A DNA stretch of 64,000 nucleotides from contig NZ_FNZR01000001.1 in the NCBI RefSeq assembly GCF_900109365.1, positions 868,001-932,000 on the forward strand, in the 5' to 3' direction. The position numbers and the translations under genes were made by a program. The notes below the pieces were generated by a model. The model was given only the letters and a program-made list of their open reading frames with translations, did no database searches and had not been told where the DNA came from. Positions 45,314-55,623 of the stretch are shown piece by piece. The stretch's first letter is position 1; every line of letters begins with the position of its first letter. Origin of the DNA: Parapedobacter koreensis. GTDB taxonomy: Bacteria; Bacteroidota; Bacteroidia; Sphingobacteriales; Sphingobacteriaceae.

Positions 45314-46543
45314 TCATTCAAAATCCGGATACAATAGGTAGTTTTTTCGCATTGCTTTGTATACGTTCAAATCCGCGGCCCAAGATGACCGTATTTCTTC
45401 TGCCCCCATTCCTGCCATAATTTGTTTCCGCAATTCATCTGTTCCCGCCAATTTGTCAAAAAAATCAGCACGGGCAAAAAAACGATCCTTGAAAGGGGCC
45501 TTTTGATAAAAATCAATGAGATATTCCAACGTAAAGGTTTGCTCGTGCGGTGCCAAACCGCGCAAATCAAGTCCGTAGCATCGTTTCCCTTGCTGTTCCA
45601 CATGGGCCGCCATTCCGGGGCGCGTACCGGGTGTAAATGAGAAGTCACCAAATATCGGATTGGGATAGCCCAAGACCTGAAAAGGCCAATCGGTTCCCCG
45701 GCCCACGCTGATAGCTGTGCCTTCAAACAGGCAGAGTGACATGTATAAGCGGACAGCCAATTGGTTGGGAAGGCTTGGCGACGGAATTATTGGCAATTCA
45801 TAGGGCATGCTGTGGTCGTAATTTTGTACGGTGATAACGTCCAAGTCACATTGAGCACCGCCATCGAGCCATCCCTCACCATTGATCATTCCTGCCAATT
45901 CGCCTATTGTAAGCCCATGAATCATGGCAATCTTATGGTAGCTGACATTGGATTTGAATTTATCATCTTTCCGCACAGGACCATCCACTTGATCGCCGTT
46001 GGGGTTTGGCCGGTCTAGGATGATAAGCTTTTTACCCTGATTGGCACATAACTGCATGATTTGATGCATGGACGTGATATAAGTATAGAACCTGGCCCCC
46101 ACATCTTGCAAATCGAATATCATCACATCCACCGAAGCTACAATGGAGTCAGCTTTTTCATTTTTCCCATAGAGCGAGTACAACGGCAATCCCGTCCGCT
46201 CGTCCAATTCATTGGAAACATTTTCACCCCGCTCAATATCGCCTCGAAACCCATGTTCCGGGGCAAATACAAATTTAAGGTCAACACCTTCATCCAGCAA
46301 AACGTCAACCAAATGCCTATCACCGATGACGGAAGTTTGATTGCCCATCAACCCTACTTTTTTACCTTCCAGCAAGGGCATGTAGCGATCGAGTTGATCC
46401 GCTCCGGGCAACAGCATTGACGTGTCACTATTGACGAGGGACGCTCCTTGGTATTCATTTTTACCCTGATGTCCACAAGAAAAAATGACAACCAAATAAA
46501 GCACTACCACTGTTATGTACTTAAAACGTACCATCTTTTTCAT
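45314..46543 (-). CDS. namZ: NamZ-like exo-beta-N-acetylmuramidase (DUF1343), lipoprotein
   Basis: 409 residues from ATG 46543; the frame extends 15 codons upstream. Lipobox VIFSC (Cys about 23) anchors it in a membrane. DUF1343 motifs are plain: VGLMGNQTSV, FAPEHGFRGDIERGE (catalytic region), FDLQDVGARFYTYI, LDRPNPNGDQVDGP, and GRGTDWPFQVLG. NamZ releases MurNAc from the non-reducing end of peptidoglycan chains. With murQ and the symporter downstream it forms a release, uptake and degradation line. Confidence 0.9.
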   Translation of the reverse strand: MKKMVRFKYITVVVLYLVVIFSCGHQGKNEYQGASLVNSDTSMLLPGADQLDRYMPLLEGKKVGLMGNQTSVIGDRHLVDVLLDEGVDLKFVFAPEHGFRGDIERGENVSNELDERTGLPLYSLYGKNEKADSIVASVDVMIFDLQDVGARFYTYITSMHQIMQLCANQGKKLIILDRPNPNGDQVDGPVRKDDKFKSNVSYHKIAMIHGLTIGELAGMINGEGWLDGGAQCDLDVITVQNYDHSMPYELPIIPSPSLPNQLAVRLYMSLCLFEGTAISVGRGTDWPFQVLGYPNPIFGDFSFTPGTRPGMAAHVEQQGKRCYGLDLRGLAPHEQTFTLEYLIDFYQKAPFKDRFFARADFFDKLAGTDELRKQIMAGMGAEEIRSSWAADLNVYKAMRKNYLLYPDFE

Positions 46544-46749
46544 ATCATTCAGAACATTAGTTAGTCTACGAAAACGTAGCGCATCCAATTCTGTACCATA
46601 ATTTTCAACCTACGCCAAGCCCTATCTGCAATTTTTAATTTTGCATTCAATTTTAACTGTTTTCAAGAGCTAATCTCGCTTTTCATTATCCGAAAGGGCT
46701 ATGCCATCCATTTTTTTTCTTACTTTAGACGCTTGATTTATAAACGCTA

Positions 46750-47925
46750 ATGGACACGACAGTAACAACTTCCCTGCAAGATTCAGTATATGAAAAATTT
46801 CAAGCCCTTTTCAATGGTACGCCACTCGTCGTGCGCTCTCCGGGCCGCGTAAACCTTATTGGCGAACATACCGATTACAACAACGGGCTGGTACTCCCAG
46901 CCGCGATAGACAAAAATATCATCATTGCCGTCGGGAAACGCGATGACCATACCATACAGTTGCATTCGCTGGATCAGGATCAGTCATATACGACAACACT
47001 GGCTACCATTAAGCAGTCGTCGCTGCTTTGGCCGGATTATATCCTGGGCGTGGTGCAACAACTCCAGCAACGCGGGCATACGTTGCAGGGGTTCGACCTC
47101 GTATTTGGCGGCGATATACCCCAAGGCGCTGGGCTTTCCTCTTCGGCTGCCCTGGAATGTGCCACTGCTTTTGCGCTCAACGAATTGTTTGCCCTGGGTA
47201 TCCAACGGTTGGATATCGCCCTTATTGGGCAAGCCGCAGAAAATGAGTTTGTGGGTGTGAAGTGCGGATTGATGGATCAGTTTGCCAGTGTATTTGGGCA
47301 AGAGCAGCGGCTCATCAAGCTGGATTGCGCGGATTTTTCCTATGAATACATTCCGTTTAATAATCCGGATTTGCGAATTGTATTGTTTGATACGCAGGTC
47401 AAGCATTCCCTGGCGTCGTCGGCCTACAACGAACGCCGGGAGCAATGCGAATATGGCGTATCGCTCATCCAAAAGCATCACCCCGAAGTGAAAAGTCTAC
47501 GCGATGCGACCTTCGAACAACTCAACTTGTACGTAAAACCCGTGGATGAAGTGGTGTACAACAGATGCCTTTATGTAGTATCGGAGATACAGCGCTTGCA
47601 GGACGGTTGCGAAGATCTCAAACGAAATGATTTTACATCATTTGGGAAACGGATGTTTGAGACTCATGACGGACTCCAACATCACTACGAAGTAAGTTGT
47701 GATGAATTGGATATCTTGGTAGACCTCGTGCGGGACAACGACGCTGTACTGGGCGCCCGGATGATGGGTGGTGGATTTGGCGGATGCACCATCAACTTAG
47801 TAAAAGCCGATCAGGTGCAGGAAGTGATAGCGGTCGTCACCCATGCCTATGCTGCGAAAACAGGAAAGACGGCGCAAGTTTATGTTGCAAACATATCAGC
47901 GGGTACCAATGTTATAACGGGATAG
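46750..47925 (+). CDS. galK: Galactokinase
   Basis: 391 residues, near the usual length. GHMP kinase with the galactokinase signature GRVNLIGEHTDYNNGLVLP (about 32-50), the phosphate loop GGDIPQGAGLSSSAALE, and the C-terminal MMGGGFGGCTINLV. It phosphorylates galactose at C1. It is followed by galM after 25 bases. A -7-like TACTTTAG (46721-46728) precedes it. It is divergent from the namZ operon. Confidence 0.95.
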   Translation: MDTTVTTSLQDSVYEKFQALFNGTPLVVRSPGRVNLIGEHTDYNNGLVLPAAIDKNIIIAVGKRDDHTIQLHSLDQDQSYTTTLATIKQSSLLWPDYILGVVQQLQQRGHTLQGFDLVFGGDIPQGAGLSSSAALECATAFALNELFALGIQRLDIALIGQAAENEFVGVKCGLMDQFASVFGQEQRLIKLDCADFSYEYIPFNNPDLRIVLFDTQVKHSLASSAYNERREQCEYGVSLIQKHHPEVKSLRDATFEQLNLYVKPVDEVVYNRCLYVVSEIQRLQDGCEDLKRNDFTSFGKRMFETHDGLQHHYEVSCDELDILVDLVRDNDAVLGARMMGGGFGGCTINLVKADQVQEVIAVVTHAYAAKTGKTAQVYVANISAGTNVITG

Positions 47926-47950
47926 CCAACGGGGCAAAACAAAGCAACCA

Positions 47951-49024
47951 ATGAATCATTATAAACTGCCTGAACAACGCGACTTCGAGCACCGGATCGC
48001 GGGCAAAAACACACACCTCATCACGCTGGAAAACAGCCGTGGAGTAGTCGTGGCACTTTCTGATTTTGGTGCCCGCATCGTAAGCTTGCTTGTGCCGGAC
48101 AAATACGGTACGCCTACCGATGTGGTACTGGGTTTTAGCCACATCCAGGATTACCTTACCGCAGACGAACAATACCACGGCGTCACCGTGGGCCGATTTG
48201 CAAACCGCATTGCCAATGGGCGTTTCACCATTGATGGCGAAACGTTCTATATCGAGCCCAATAATGGGCCAAATGCCCTCCATGGCGGCGCAGCCGGATT
48301 CCACAAGCGTGTATGGGATAGACGCGTTGTCTATAAAGAAAAGGCTGATTTTTATTATGTAGCTGCCGATGGTGAAGAAGGATTCCCAGGTAAGCTGTCC
48401 GTGATGGTCAAATACCGCCTCACAGACAACAATGAGCTAGTCATTACCTACCGGGCACAGACTGATAAGCCTACCGTCATCAACTTAACCAACCATGCTT
48501 ATTTCAATCTCAATGGCGAAGGCAATGGCGATGTACTTAATCATCGCTTGCAAATACAGGCTACCAATTACCTCCCGGTAGATGAATTCCAAATTCCGGC
48601 CGGCGTACCAGCACCAGTGGAAGATACCCCCTTTGATTTCAGAACGCCAAAACTTATCGGCCAAGATATCCGGTATGCCGACGACCAATTGGCGAAAGGT
48701 AATGGCGGATATGATCACAACTATATTTTGGATACCGAAGTTTTAGCCAAAAAATTACCGGTGGCTACCGCGGTGTCTCCAACCACGGGGATCAGCCTTG
48801 ACGTGCTGACAACCGAACCCGGGCTGCAGTTTTACACCGGCAACTTCCTGAGCGGCAAGGATGTTGGCAAACGGGGACAGCCCTATGGTAAGCATGGTGC
48901 GTTTTGCTTGGAGACTCAGCATTTCCCTGATTCGCCCAACCAACCGGACTTTCCAACGACATTGCTCATGCCGGGGGAAGTCTTCCAATCGGAGACCATA
49001 TATCGATTTTCAATAGTCAAGTAA
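47951..49024 (+). CDS. galM: Aldose 1-epimerase (mutarotase)
   Basis: 357 residues. GalM features: NRIANGRFTIDGE, NALHGGAAGFHKRVW (catalytic His in the HGG region), NLTNHAYFNLNGEG (second His), and TTEPGLQFYTGNF (catalytic Glu). It interconverts alpha and beta galactose anomers before galactokinase. No signal peptide. A two-component gene begins ten bases after its stop. Confidence 0.93.
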   Translation: MNHYKLPEQRDFEHRIAGKNTHLITLENSRGVVVALSDFGARIVSLLVPDKYGTPTDVVLGFSHIQDYLTADEQYHGVTVGRFANRIANGRFTIDGETFYIEPNNGPNALHGGAAGFHKRVWDRRVVYKEKADFYYVAADGEEGFPGKLSVMVKYRLTDNNELVITYRAQTDKPTVINLTNHAYFNLNGEGNGDVLNHRLQIQATNYLPVDEFQIPAGVPAPVEDTPFDFRTPKLIGQDIRYADDQLAKGNGGYDHNYILDTEVLAKKLPVATAVSPTTGISLDVLTTEPGLQFYTGNFLSGKDVGKRGQPYGKHGAFCLETQHFPDSPNQPDFPTTLLMPGEVFQSETIYRFSIVK

Positions 49025-49034
49025 CCTTTGCACG

Positions 49035-50183
49035 ATGATACTAATCGTAGACGACAAAATTGAAAATATCAAGGCGCTGAAGAAGATTCTGGAGTCACAA
49101 AATTTCGAGGTAGATACCGCATTGTCCGGTGAAGATGCCTTAAAGAAGGTATTGAAACATGACTATCAATTGGTCATATTAGACGTACAGATGCCCGGCA
49201 TGGATGGATTTGAAGTTGCCGAAGCCATCTCCGGCATCAGTAAAACCAGCGAACTGCCGATCATTTTTCTTTCTGCCGTCAATGTAAGCAAGGCCTTCAT
49301 TACCAAAGGATACACCTCAGGCGGACATGATTACCTCGTGAAGCCAGTCGATCCAGACATCCTCGTGCTTAAAATAAAAATGTTTGTCAAGCTTCAAGAA
49401 CAAGCCAAGGAGCTGGCACGTACCCAGTTGGAATTGCGGAAAGAAATCGAACACCGCATCCGGGCAGAAGAACGGAAGGATGAATTTATCGGAATGGCAA
49501 GCCATGAGGTAAAAACCCCATTGACATCCGTAAAGGCCTATATCCAGCTCGCCGGAGTGGCTGTGCATGACAACAAAATAGCAAGGGCACTCCAGTTTAT
49601 CAATAAGGCCAATAACCAGGTAGATAAACTAAACCAAATGATGACCGAGCTTTTGGATATTGCAAAGATGGAATCCGGAAGGCTTGATTTCAATCTATCC
49701 GAATTTAATATCGGCCAATTACTGGATGATGTACTTGATATTTTCAGACAAAGCAATCCCGAACGAGAGGTAATACGGAGTGGCAATGCATCCGTCAGGA
49801 TTCGTGGGGATGCGTTACGGCTAGAACAGGTCATCCTGAATTACCTATCCAATGCTGCAAAATATTCACCTGAAACAGAAAAAATCCATCTTGACATCTA
49901 TCAATCTCCAAACAACGAAATCAAAATCTGCGTAAAAGATCATGGTATCGGTATAGCGGAAAACGAACAAGTCAATCTTTTTACCAAATTTTACCGAACC
50001 AAGCAATCAAGTGCCGAATACCGTGGCTTGGGGATGGGGCTGTACTTATGCGCCAAAATCATCAAATTCCATGGTGGGAAATATGGCGTGGAAAGTCAAC
50101 TGACAAAGGGCTCTACGTTCTATTTCACGTTGCCAACGTCGGCGGAGATTGCCATTGATATCCAAAATACCCAAACTTCCTGA
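49035..50183 (+). CDS. Receiver-histidine kinase hybrid, cytoplasmic
   Basis: 382 residues with no membrane segment. Receiver domain first (Asp50, LVILDVQMPGMDGF; KPVDP), a coiled coil (about 120-150), HisKA with His157 (MASHEVKTPL), then HATPase_c (NYLSNAAKYSPE; DHGIGIAENE; GLGMGLYL). The receiver-before-kinase order suggests the kinase is itself controlled by phosphorylation from another protein, perhaps the hybrid kinase encoded next. Confidence 0.9.
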   Translation: MILIVDDKIENIKALKKILESQNFEVDTALSGEDALKKVLKHDYQLVILDVQMPGMDGFEVAEAISGISKTSELPIIFLSAVNVSKAFITKGYTSGGHDYLVKPVDPDILVLKIKMFVKLQEQAKELARTQLELRKEIEHRIRAEERKDEFIGMASHEVKTPLTSVKAYIQLAGVAVHDNKIARALQFINKANNQVDKLNQMMTELLDIAKMESGRLDFNLSEFNIGQLLDDVLDIFRQSNPEREVIRSGNASVRIRGDALRLEQVILNYLSNAAKYSPETEKIHLDIYQSPNNEIKICVKDHGIGIAENEQVNLFTKFYRTKQSSAEYRGLGMGLYLCAKIIKFHGGKYGVESQLTKGSTFYFTLPTSAEIAIDIQNTQTS

Positions 50184-50184
50184 T

Positions 50185-53100
50185 ATGAACAGTAGCGCAA
50201 ATGCCAATCTAAAAACAGGTTTCGGTCTATCGATCTTATTGCTAATAATCAGCTCCATCGTTTCCTACGTATGCATCGATAGGTTGCTGAACAGCTCTAA
50301 CTTGGTCCGGCATACCCATGAAGTAACCCAGGTGCTGAGCCAAGCCGTATCGAGCGTTAGAGAAGCCGAATCGGCCCAGCGAGGTTTTCTGCTCACCGGC
50401 AATTTGCTGTATATGGACCCCTATTCCGAGGCTTGCAGGCAGGCCCACGAATACATCGATCAGGTGTTGCAGCTCACCCGTGACAATCCCGCTCAGCAAG
50501 AAACCGGACGACAGTTAAAAGAGGCCATCAGCATGCGCATTTCCCGTATGAATGCCATGATCGAGACGATGCAAAAAACCGGCAATATCGACAGCGAAGA
50601 TATGGAAATCGGCCGCACCTATATGGTCAATATCCATACGCTGGCCAATCAAATGATCAGTGAGGAGAATCGGCTACTCGAAACCCGCACAGCGATACAA
50701 AACAGATTTGCCATGTATACGCCCGGTGTGATTGTCTTGGCTGCACTGCTGGCCATTTTGGTCGCTGTTGTTTTTTATATACGGATCATCAGGGATATGG
50801 CCATGCGTAGAACGCTGACCCTACAATTGGAGCAAAAAGACTGGGAAATGCAACAACGCATAGACTTGATACAAGGCATTGCAGCACAGATCTCAGCCGG
50901 AGATTACACCATCCGGATAAATGACGAGGAAAAAGATGCCCTCGGTAGTTTGGCCGGATCGCTGAATCGAATGGCCGAATCCCTTCACCTGTCCTTCGAA
51001 CGGCTCGAAAATAATGAATGGCTGCAAAGTGGCGTGGCCGAGCTGAACGAAAAGATGGTTGGCGAGAAGCAAGTGGACACCATTTGTACAGACATCATCA
51101 ATTTCTTGGCAGAATATACAGACAGCAAGGCTGGGGCTATTTACCTCTTCAGTGGAGATAAACTCATCCTGCAAAGTGGGTATGCCCTCCAGCCGGACAA
51201 GGCTACAAGCATCGCCCCCGGGGAGGGAATCGTGGGCCAATGCTTACTTAGCCAAAAAGAGATTGTATTGGATGACGTCAAGGCGGATACGGTAATCATT
51301 TCGCATGCTATCGGCACAATCAAACCGGGCGGTGTGATTGCTTTCCCCATATTCCATGAAAAGAAGGTTATCGGTGCCATTGAACTGGCTGCCTTAGATC
51401 CATTTACGCAAAACGAACTGGCATTTTTTAACGCCGCTGCCCAAAATATAGGCACGGCTATTTATGGGGCTCAAAGTCGAAAAAAACTTCAGGAGCTCTT
51501 GGAGGAGACCCAAACACAGACCGAAGAATTGCAAGCGCAGCACAACGAGTTGGAAAACCTGAATACAGAGTTGGAAGCCCACGCACAAAAGTTGCAAGCG
51601 TCTGAGGAAGAGCTACGCGTGCAACAGGAAGAATTGCAGCAAAACAATCTCGATTTAGAAGAGCGAAACCGGATGATCCGCGAACGTAATTCCGAAATCA
51701 CCAAAAAAGCAAAAGAGCTCGAACTCAGCACACAATACAAAAGCGAGTTCATGGCCAACATGTCACACGAATTACGTACGCCGCTCAATTCCATCCTGCT
51801 CCTTTCGCGTTACCTCGCCGAAAACAGCGAACAGAACCTTACGGAAGATCAAAAGGAATCAGCTTCCGTCATCTATAATTCCGGGAATGGCCTATTGCAA
51901 TTAATCGACGAACTGCTCGACCTCTCCAAAATCGAAGCCGGCAAGATGGACGTCGAGTATGCACCTGTAAGCATTGGCGACGTGCTGGGGAATATGGAGA
52001 GCACATTTATCCCAGTAGCCAATGATAAAAAACTCGAACTGCACGTGACAAATACGTTGCCGGAAGGGTTTACAATCGATATTGACAAAATGAAATTGGA
52101 GCAGATACTGAAAAACCTGCTTTCCAATGCGCTGAAATTCACGTCAGCAGGTTATGTCAAATTAACGGTGAGCGCGAAGCCCCACGATGATGCTTGGCTG
52201 GAGTTTACCGTAGAAGACACCGGGGTTGGCATCCCCGCAGAGAAGCTTTGGCAGGTTTTCGAAGCCTTTACCCAAGCCGATGGTTCCACCAAACGCAAAT
52301 ACGGAGGCACAGGGCTTGGGCTCTCCATCAGCCGCCAGCTGGCAAGGCTCCTCGGTGGCGACATTGACGTAAGCAGCGAACCGGGGAAAGGCAGCACATT
52401 TACCTTGACTGTACCCGTGGCCAAGCCACTGCCGCAGGACACGGCTTCCTCAGCTCCCTTGGATAACAATGATGCCGCATCCCGGATAGACACGGCCCCT
52501 TTGCGGTACATTGAGACGATCATCCCGGCACCGATACCGGATGATCGGAGCCGCATTCGCAGCGAAGACAAAGTCATCTTAATCGTGGAAGACGATACCG
52601 CTTTTGCCAAGGAACTCCTTCGCTTTACGCGCAGCCAGCACTATAAAGGAATCGTAGCCGTGCGGGGAGACGAGGTCATGAATCTGGTACTTCAGTATAA
52701 GCCACTTGCTATCCTATTAGACATCAAATTGCCGGTGAAAGACGGCTGGCAAGTGATGGACGAATTAAAAGCCAATACCGAGACCCGCCATATCCCAGTG
52801 CACATCATGTCATCATTGGAGGCGAGAAAAGAAAGCCGCAAGCACGGTGCAGTAGAATTTTTCAGCAAACCCATTGCCATAGAACACATGCAGGAAATGT
52901 TCAGAAAACTGGAAGTGGCGCTGGCGAAAAATCCCAAAAAAGTGCTTATCGTAGAGGAAAACACCAAGCATGCCGAAGCACTGGCCTATTTTCTGGAGTC
53001 GTTTAAGATTTCTTCCACGGTGAAATATTCCATCGATGACAGCGTGGACAGCCTATTGAACAATGAGGCAGACTGTGTGATATTGGATATGGGTGTTCCT

Positions 53101-53745
53101 GATAAAAACGCTTATGACCTGTTGGAGATGGTGCGGCAAAATCCGGGACTTGAAGATGTCCCCATCATCGTATTTACCGGCAAAAACCTATCGTCGGCTG
53201 AAGAATTCCGCATTAAACAATACGCAGATTCCATCGTCGTCAAAACGGCCTATTCTTATCAGCGGATCATCGACGAGGTGGCCATCTTTTTGCACTTGGT
53301 GGAGTCACAAAAGGAAAACATTGCAAAGACCGGCAGGTTACAGCTTTCCGTAAAAGACATCTTGCATGGAAAAACGGTATTAATAGCCGATGACGATGTG
53401 CGCAATATCTTCTCACTAACCAAAACATTGGAAAAACTGGGGATGGTCGTGGTAACGGCCACCGATGGGTTAGAAGCGTTGAAAGAACTGGAAAATCATC
53501 CAGAGACGAATATTGTACTGATGGATATGATGATGCCGCATATGGATGGTTATGAAAGTACCACAAAAATACGGCAGCACCCACAATTCAAAGATTTGCC
53601 TGTCATCGCGGTAACAGCCAAAGCGATGCTTGGCGACCGCGAAAAGTGCATCACGGCAGGAGCATCTGACTATATTTCAAAACCTGTGGATATAGACCAA
53701 CTCATTTCTTTGTTGCGCGTTTGGCTGTACGATAACAATACTTAA
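50185..53745 (+). CDS. Large hybrid sensor kinase (CHASE3-HAMP-GAF-HisKA-HATPase-REC-REC-REC)
   Basis: 1186 residues from ATG 50185, two bases after the previous stop. First membrane segment about 11-30, CHASE3-type periplasmic helices to about 170, second segment near 185-205, HAMP, GAF (about 290-430), a Glu/Gln-rich coiled coil (430-520), HisKA with His528 (MSHELRTPLNSI), HATPase_c (NLLSNALKFTSAG; GTGLGLSISRQL), then three receivers. REC1 and REC3 look intact (LLDIKLPVKDGW; LMDMMMPHMDGY). REC2 begins VEEN in place of the acidic pair DD and has an altered KT site, so it may be degenerate. Signal unknown. Confidence 0.9.
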   Translation: MNSSANANLKTGFGLSILLLIISSIVSYVCIDRLLNSSNLVRHTHEVTQVLSQAVSSVREAESAQRGFLLTGNLLYMDPYSEACRQAHEYIDQVLQLTRDNPAQQETGRQLKEAISMRISRMNAMIETMQKTGNIDSEDMEIGRTYMVNIHTLANQMISEENRLLETRTAIQNRFAMYTPGVIVLAALLAILVAVVFYIRIIRDMAMRRTLTLQLEQKDWEMQQRIDLIQGIAAQISAGDYTIRINDEEKDALGSLAGSLNRMAESLHLSFERLENNEWLQSGVAELNEKMVGEKQVDTICTDIINFLAEYTDSKAGAIYLFSGDKLILQSGYALQPDKATSIAPGEGIVGQCLLSQKEIVLDDVKADTVIISHAIGTIKPGGVIAFPIFHEKKVIGAIELAALDPFTQNELAFFNAAAQNIGTAIYGAQSRKKLQELLEETQTQTEELQAQHNELENLNTELEAHAQKLQASEEELRVQQEELQQNNLDLEERNRMIRERNSEITKKAKELELSTQYKSEFMANMSHELRTPLNSILLLSRYLAENSEQNLTEDQKESASVIYNSGNGLLQLIDELLDLSKIEAGKMDVEYAPVSIGDVLGNMESTFIPVANDKKLELHVTNTLPEGFTIDIDKMKLEQILKNLLSNALKFTSAGYVKLTVSAKPHDDAWLEFTVEDTGVGIPAEKLWQVFEAFTQADGSTKRKYGGTGLGLSISRQLARLLGGDIDVSSEPGKGSTFTLTVPVAKPLPQDTASSAPLDNNDAASRIDTAPLRYIETIIPAPIPDDRSRIRSEDKVILIVEDDTAFAKELLRFTRSQHYKGIVAVRGDEVMNLVLQYKPLAILLDIKLPVKDGWQVMDELKANTETRHIPVHIMSSLEARKESRKHGAVEFFSKPIAIEHMQEMFRKLEVALAKNPKKVLIVEENTKHAEALAYFLESFKISSTVKYSIDDSVDSLLNNEADCVILDMGVPDKNAYDLLEMVRQNPGLEDVPIIVFTGKNLSSAEEFRIKQYADSIVVKTAYSYQRIIDEVAIFLHLVESQKENIAKTGRLQLSVKDILHGKTVLIADDDVRNIFSLTKTLEKLGMVVVTATDGLEALKELENHPETNIVLMDMMMPHMDGYESTTKIRQHPQFKDLPVIAVTAKAMLGDREKCITAGASDYISKPVDIDQLISLLRVWLYDNNT

Positions 53746-53758
53746 GTAGGTGGTTGAC

Positions 53759-54145
53759 ATGGAAAAGAAGATCCTCATCATTGATGACGACACCCGGAAC
53801 ATCTTTGCGTTGGCACTCACATTGAAAACGAAAGGTTATCCTTGCTTATCGGCCACCAGCGCAATAGAAGGATTAGCCGTACTAAAACACCATCCGCAAA
53901 TAGGTATCGTACTGTTGGATATGATGATGCCCGATATGGACGGGTACCAAACGCTGAGCGCCATTAAAGGCGATCGCCAATATGCGCATTTGCCCGTGAT
54001 AGCCGTCACCGCACAGGCAATGCGCGGCGATAGGGAAAAATGCTTGGAAGCAGGAGCCGATGACTACATCGCAAAGCCAATCGATGTAGACAAGTTATTG
54101 CAGGTACTTGAAAAGTATGGATTGAACCCGCAACGCCGGATATGA
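53759..54145 (+). CDS. Stand-alone CheY-like receiver protein
   Basis: 128 residues from ATG 53759 (a GTG three codons upstream is possible). A single receiver domain with the acidic pair IIDDD, phospho-Asp in LLDMMMPDMDGY and KPIDVDK. It is strikingly similar to REC3 of the preceding hybrid kinase (shared DDDxRNIF and GDREKCxxAGAxDYIxKP blocks), which suggests it arose by duplication of that domain and receives phosphate in the same relay. No output domain. Confidence 0.88.
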   Translation: MEKKILIIDDDTRNIFALALTLKTKGYPCLSATSAIEGLAVLKHHPQIGIVLLDMMMPDMDGYQTLSAIKGDRQYAHLPVIAVTAQAMRGDREKCLEAGADDYIAKPIDVDKLLQVLEKYGLNPQRRI

Positions 54146-55477
54146 TCACTCCACCAATTTGCGCAGGGCTTCCTCTACCCGGCCAAACCCGAACGTAGCA
54201 ATCACGGCATCAAAGGCCTGTCGGATTTCGGCATTGCAAAGATTGCCGATACTGCCTTCGTGCGTGTGGTTTACCATTTTCTGGGGCTTGAATGTACCAG
54301 CTTCGATGGCCAAGCCAACATGGCGGTAAGCTTCGCGAAAAGGAACACCATTGAGCACCTCGTTGTTTACCACCTCCACACTGAATAGGTAATCATACTT
54401 GGGATCGGCCAGTATATTTTCTTTGATTTGGATATGATCCAGCATAAATGCGGTAATCTCCAAGCATTCATTCAGCGATTTGAAAGCGGGAAAAAGATTT
54501 TCTTTGAGCAATTGCAGATCACGGTGATAGCCGGACGGCAGGTTCGTTGTCATCAAGGCAATTTCGTTGGGTAATGCTTGTATCTTATTACATCGGCCCC
54601 TTACCAACTCAAACACATCGGGATTTTTCTTATGGGGCATGATGCTGGATCCCGTGGTCAGCTGATCGGGGAAGGCTATAAACCCGAAATTCTGGTTGAT
54701 ATATAAGCAGATATCCATCGCCAACTTAGCCAAGGTAGCCGCTACGGCGCTCATTGCCTGCGCCAGTATGCGTTCGGTTTTACCCCGGCCCATCTGCGCA
54801 TATACGACGTTATAGTTGAGGTCTTCGAATCCCAGCAGCTCCGTGGTCATCCGCCGGTTCAGCGGAAACGACGATCCATAGCCAGCGGCCGATCCCAAGG
54901 GATTTTTATTGCACACTTTCCAAGCGGCCAGCATCACTTCCATATCGTCTACCAAGCTCTCTGCATAAGCACCAAACCACAAACCGAATGACGAAGGCAT
55001 GGCAATCTGCAGGTGTGTATAACCCGGCAGCAACACAGACCGATAGGTGTCACTCAACGTAATGAGCCGGTCAAACAATACTTCGGTGTTTTTGACCAGA
55101 TGTGCTATTTCCGTACGGAAGAACAGCTTCAGATCGACCAATACTTGATCATTCCGCGAACGGCCGCTATGGATCTTTTTGCCAGCCTCGCCGATGCGTT
55201 GGGTGAGCAACAGTTCTACCTGCGAATGCACATCTTCCACATGTTCATCAATGGTAAACTCCCCGGCCATGACTTCCCTATACAGTTGCTTCAGCCCCTC
55301 CTGCACCGATGTCAGATCTCGGCTATCCAATAATCCAATACTGTGCAACATGCGGGTATGTGCCAATGACCCCAAGACGTCGGCGGTTGCTAATTGCAAA
55401 TCGAGCTCACGATCATTGCCTACCGTGAATGCCTCCACGAAACGATCCACGTCCGTATTTTTCTGCCAAATCTTCAT
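54146..55477 (-). CDS. argH: Argininosuccinate lyase
   Basis: 443 residues from ATG 55477 (MKIWQKNTDVDRFVEAF, family-typical); an ATG 11 codons upstream is less likely. Fumarase/aspartase superfamily with the signature GSSIMPHKKNPD, the N-terminal DVHSQVE and GRSRNDQ motifs, and LPGYTHLQIAMPS. It splits argininosuccinate into arginine and fumarate. No other arginine gene is near; it is convergent with the receiver gene (stops adjacent) and divergent from the S9 peptidase. Confidence 0.95.
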   Translation of the reverse strand: MKIWQKNTDVDRFVEAFTVGNDRELDLQLATADVLGSLAHTRMLHSIGLLDSRDLTSVQEGLKQLYREVMAGEFTIDEHVEDVHSQVELLLTQRIGEAGKKIHSGRSRNDQVLVDLKLFFRTEIAHLVKNTEVLFDRLITLSDTYRSVLLPGYTHLQIAMPSSFGLWFGAYAESLVDDMEVMLAAWKVCNKNPLGSAAGYGSSFPLNRRMTTELLGFEDLNYNVVYAQMGRGKTERILAQAMSAVAATLAKLAMDICLYINQNFGFIAFPDQLTTGSSIMPHKKNPDVFELVRGRCNKIQALPNEIALMTTNLPSGYHRDLQLLKENLFPAFKSLNECLEITAFMLDHIQIKENILADPKYDYLFSVEVVNNEVLNGVPFREAYRHVGLAIEAGTFKPQKMVNHTHEGSIGNLCNAEIRQAFDAVIATFGFGRVEEALRKLVE

Positions 55478-55623
55478 TTCAAGGGCAAACTTATATAAAA
55501 TGCTCGGCATTCAATAAGCAGGCACAAATAAACTATGCCGAATAATTGCTTTTCTTGAAAAATAACTAACAAAAAGCGATATTTTAGCCAACACATTACA
55601 GACAACCAAATTAGCATAGCACA

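Noticed and set aside
45334-45347. AATAGGTAGTTTTT, resembling the CTACCTA operator half-site
   Set aside because: It lies inside the C-terminal coding region of the NamZ-like gene and encodes the conserved-looking KNYLLYPD tail.
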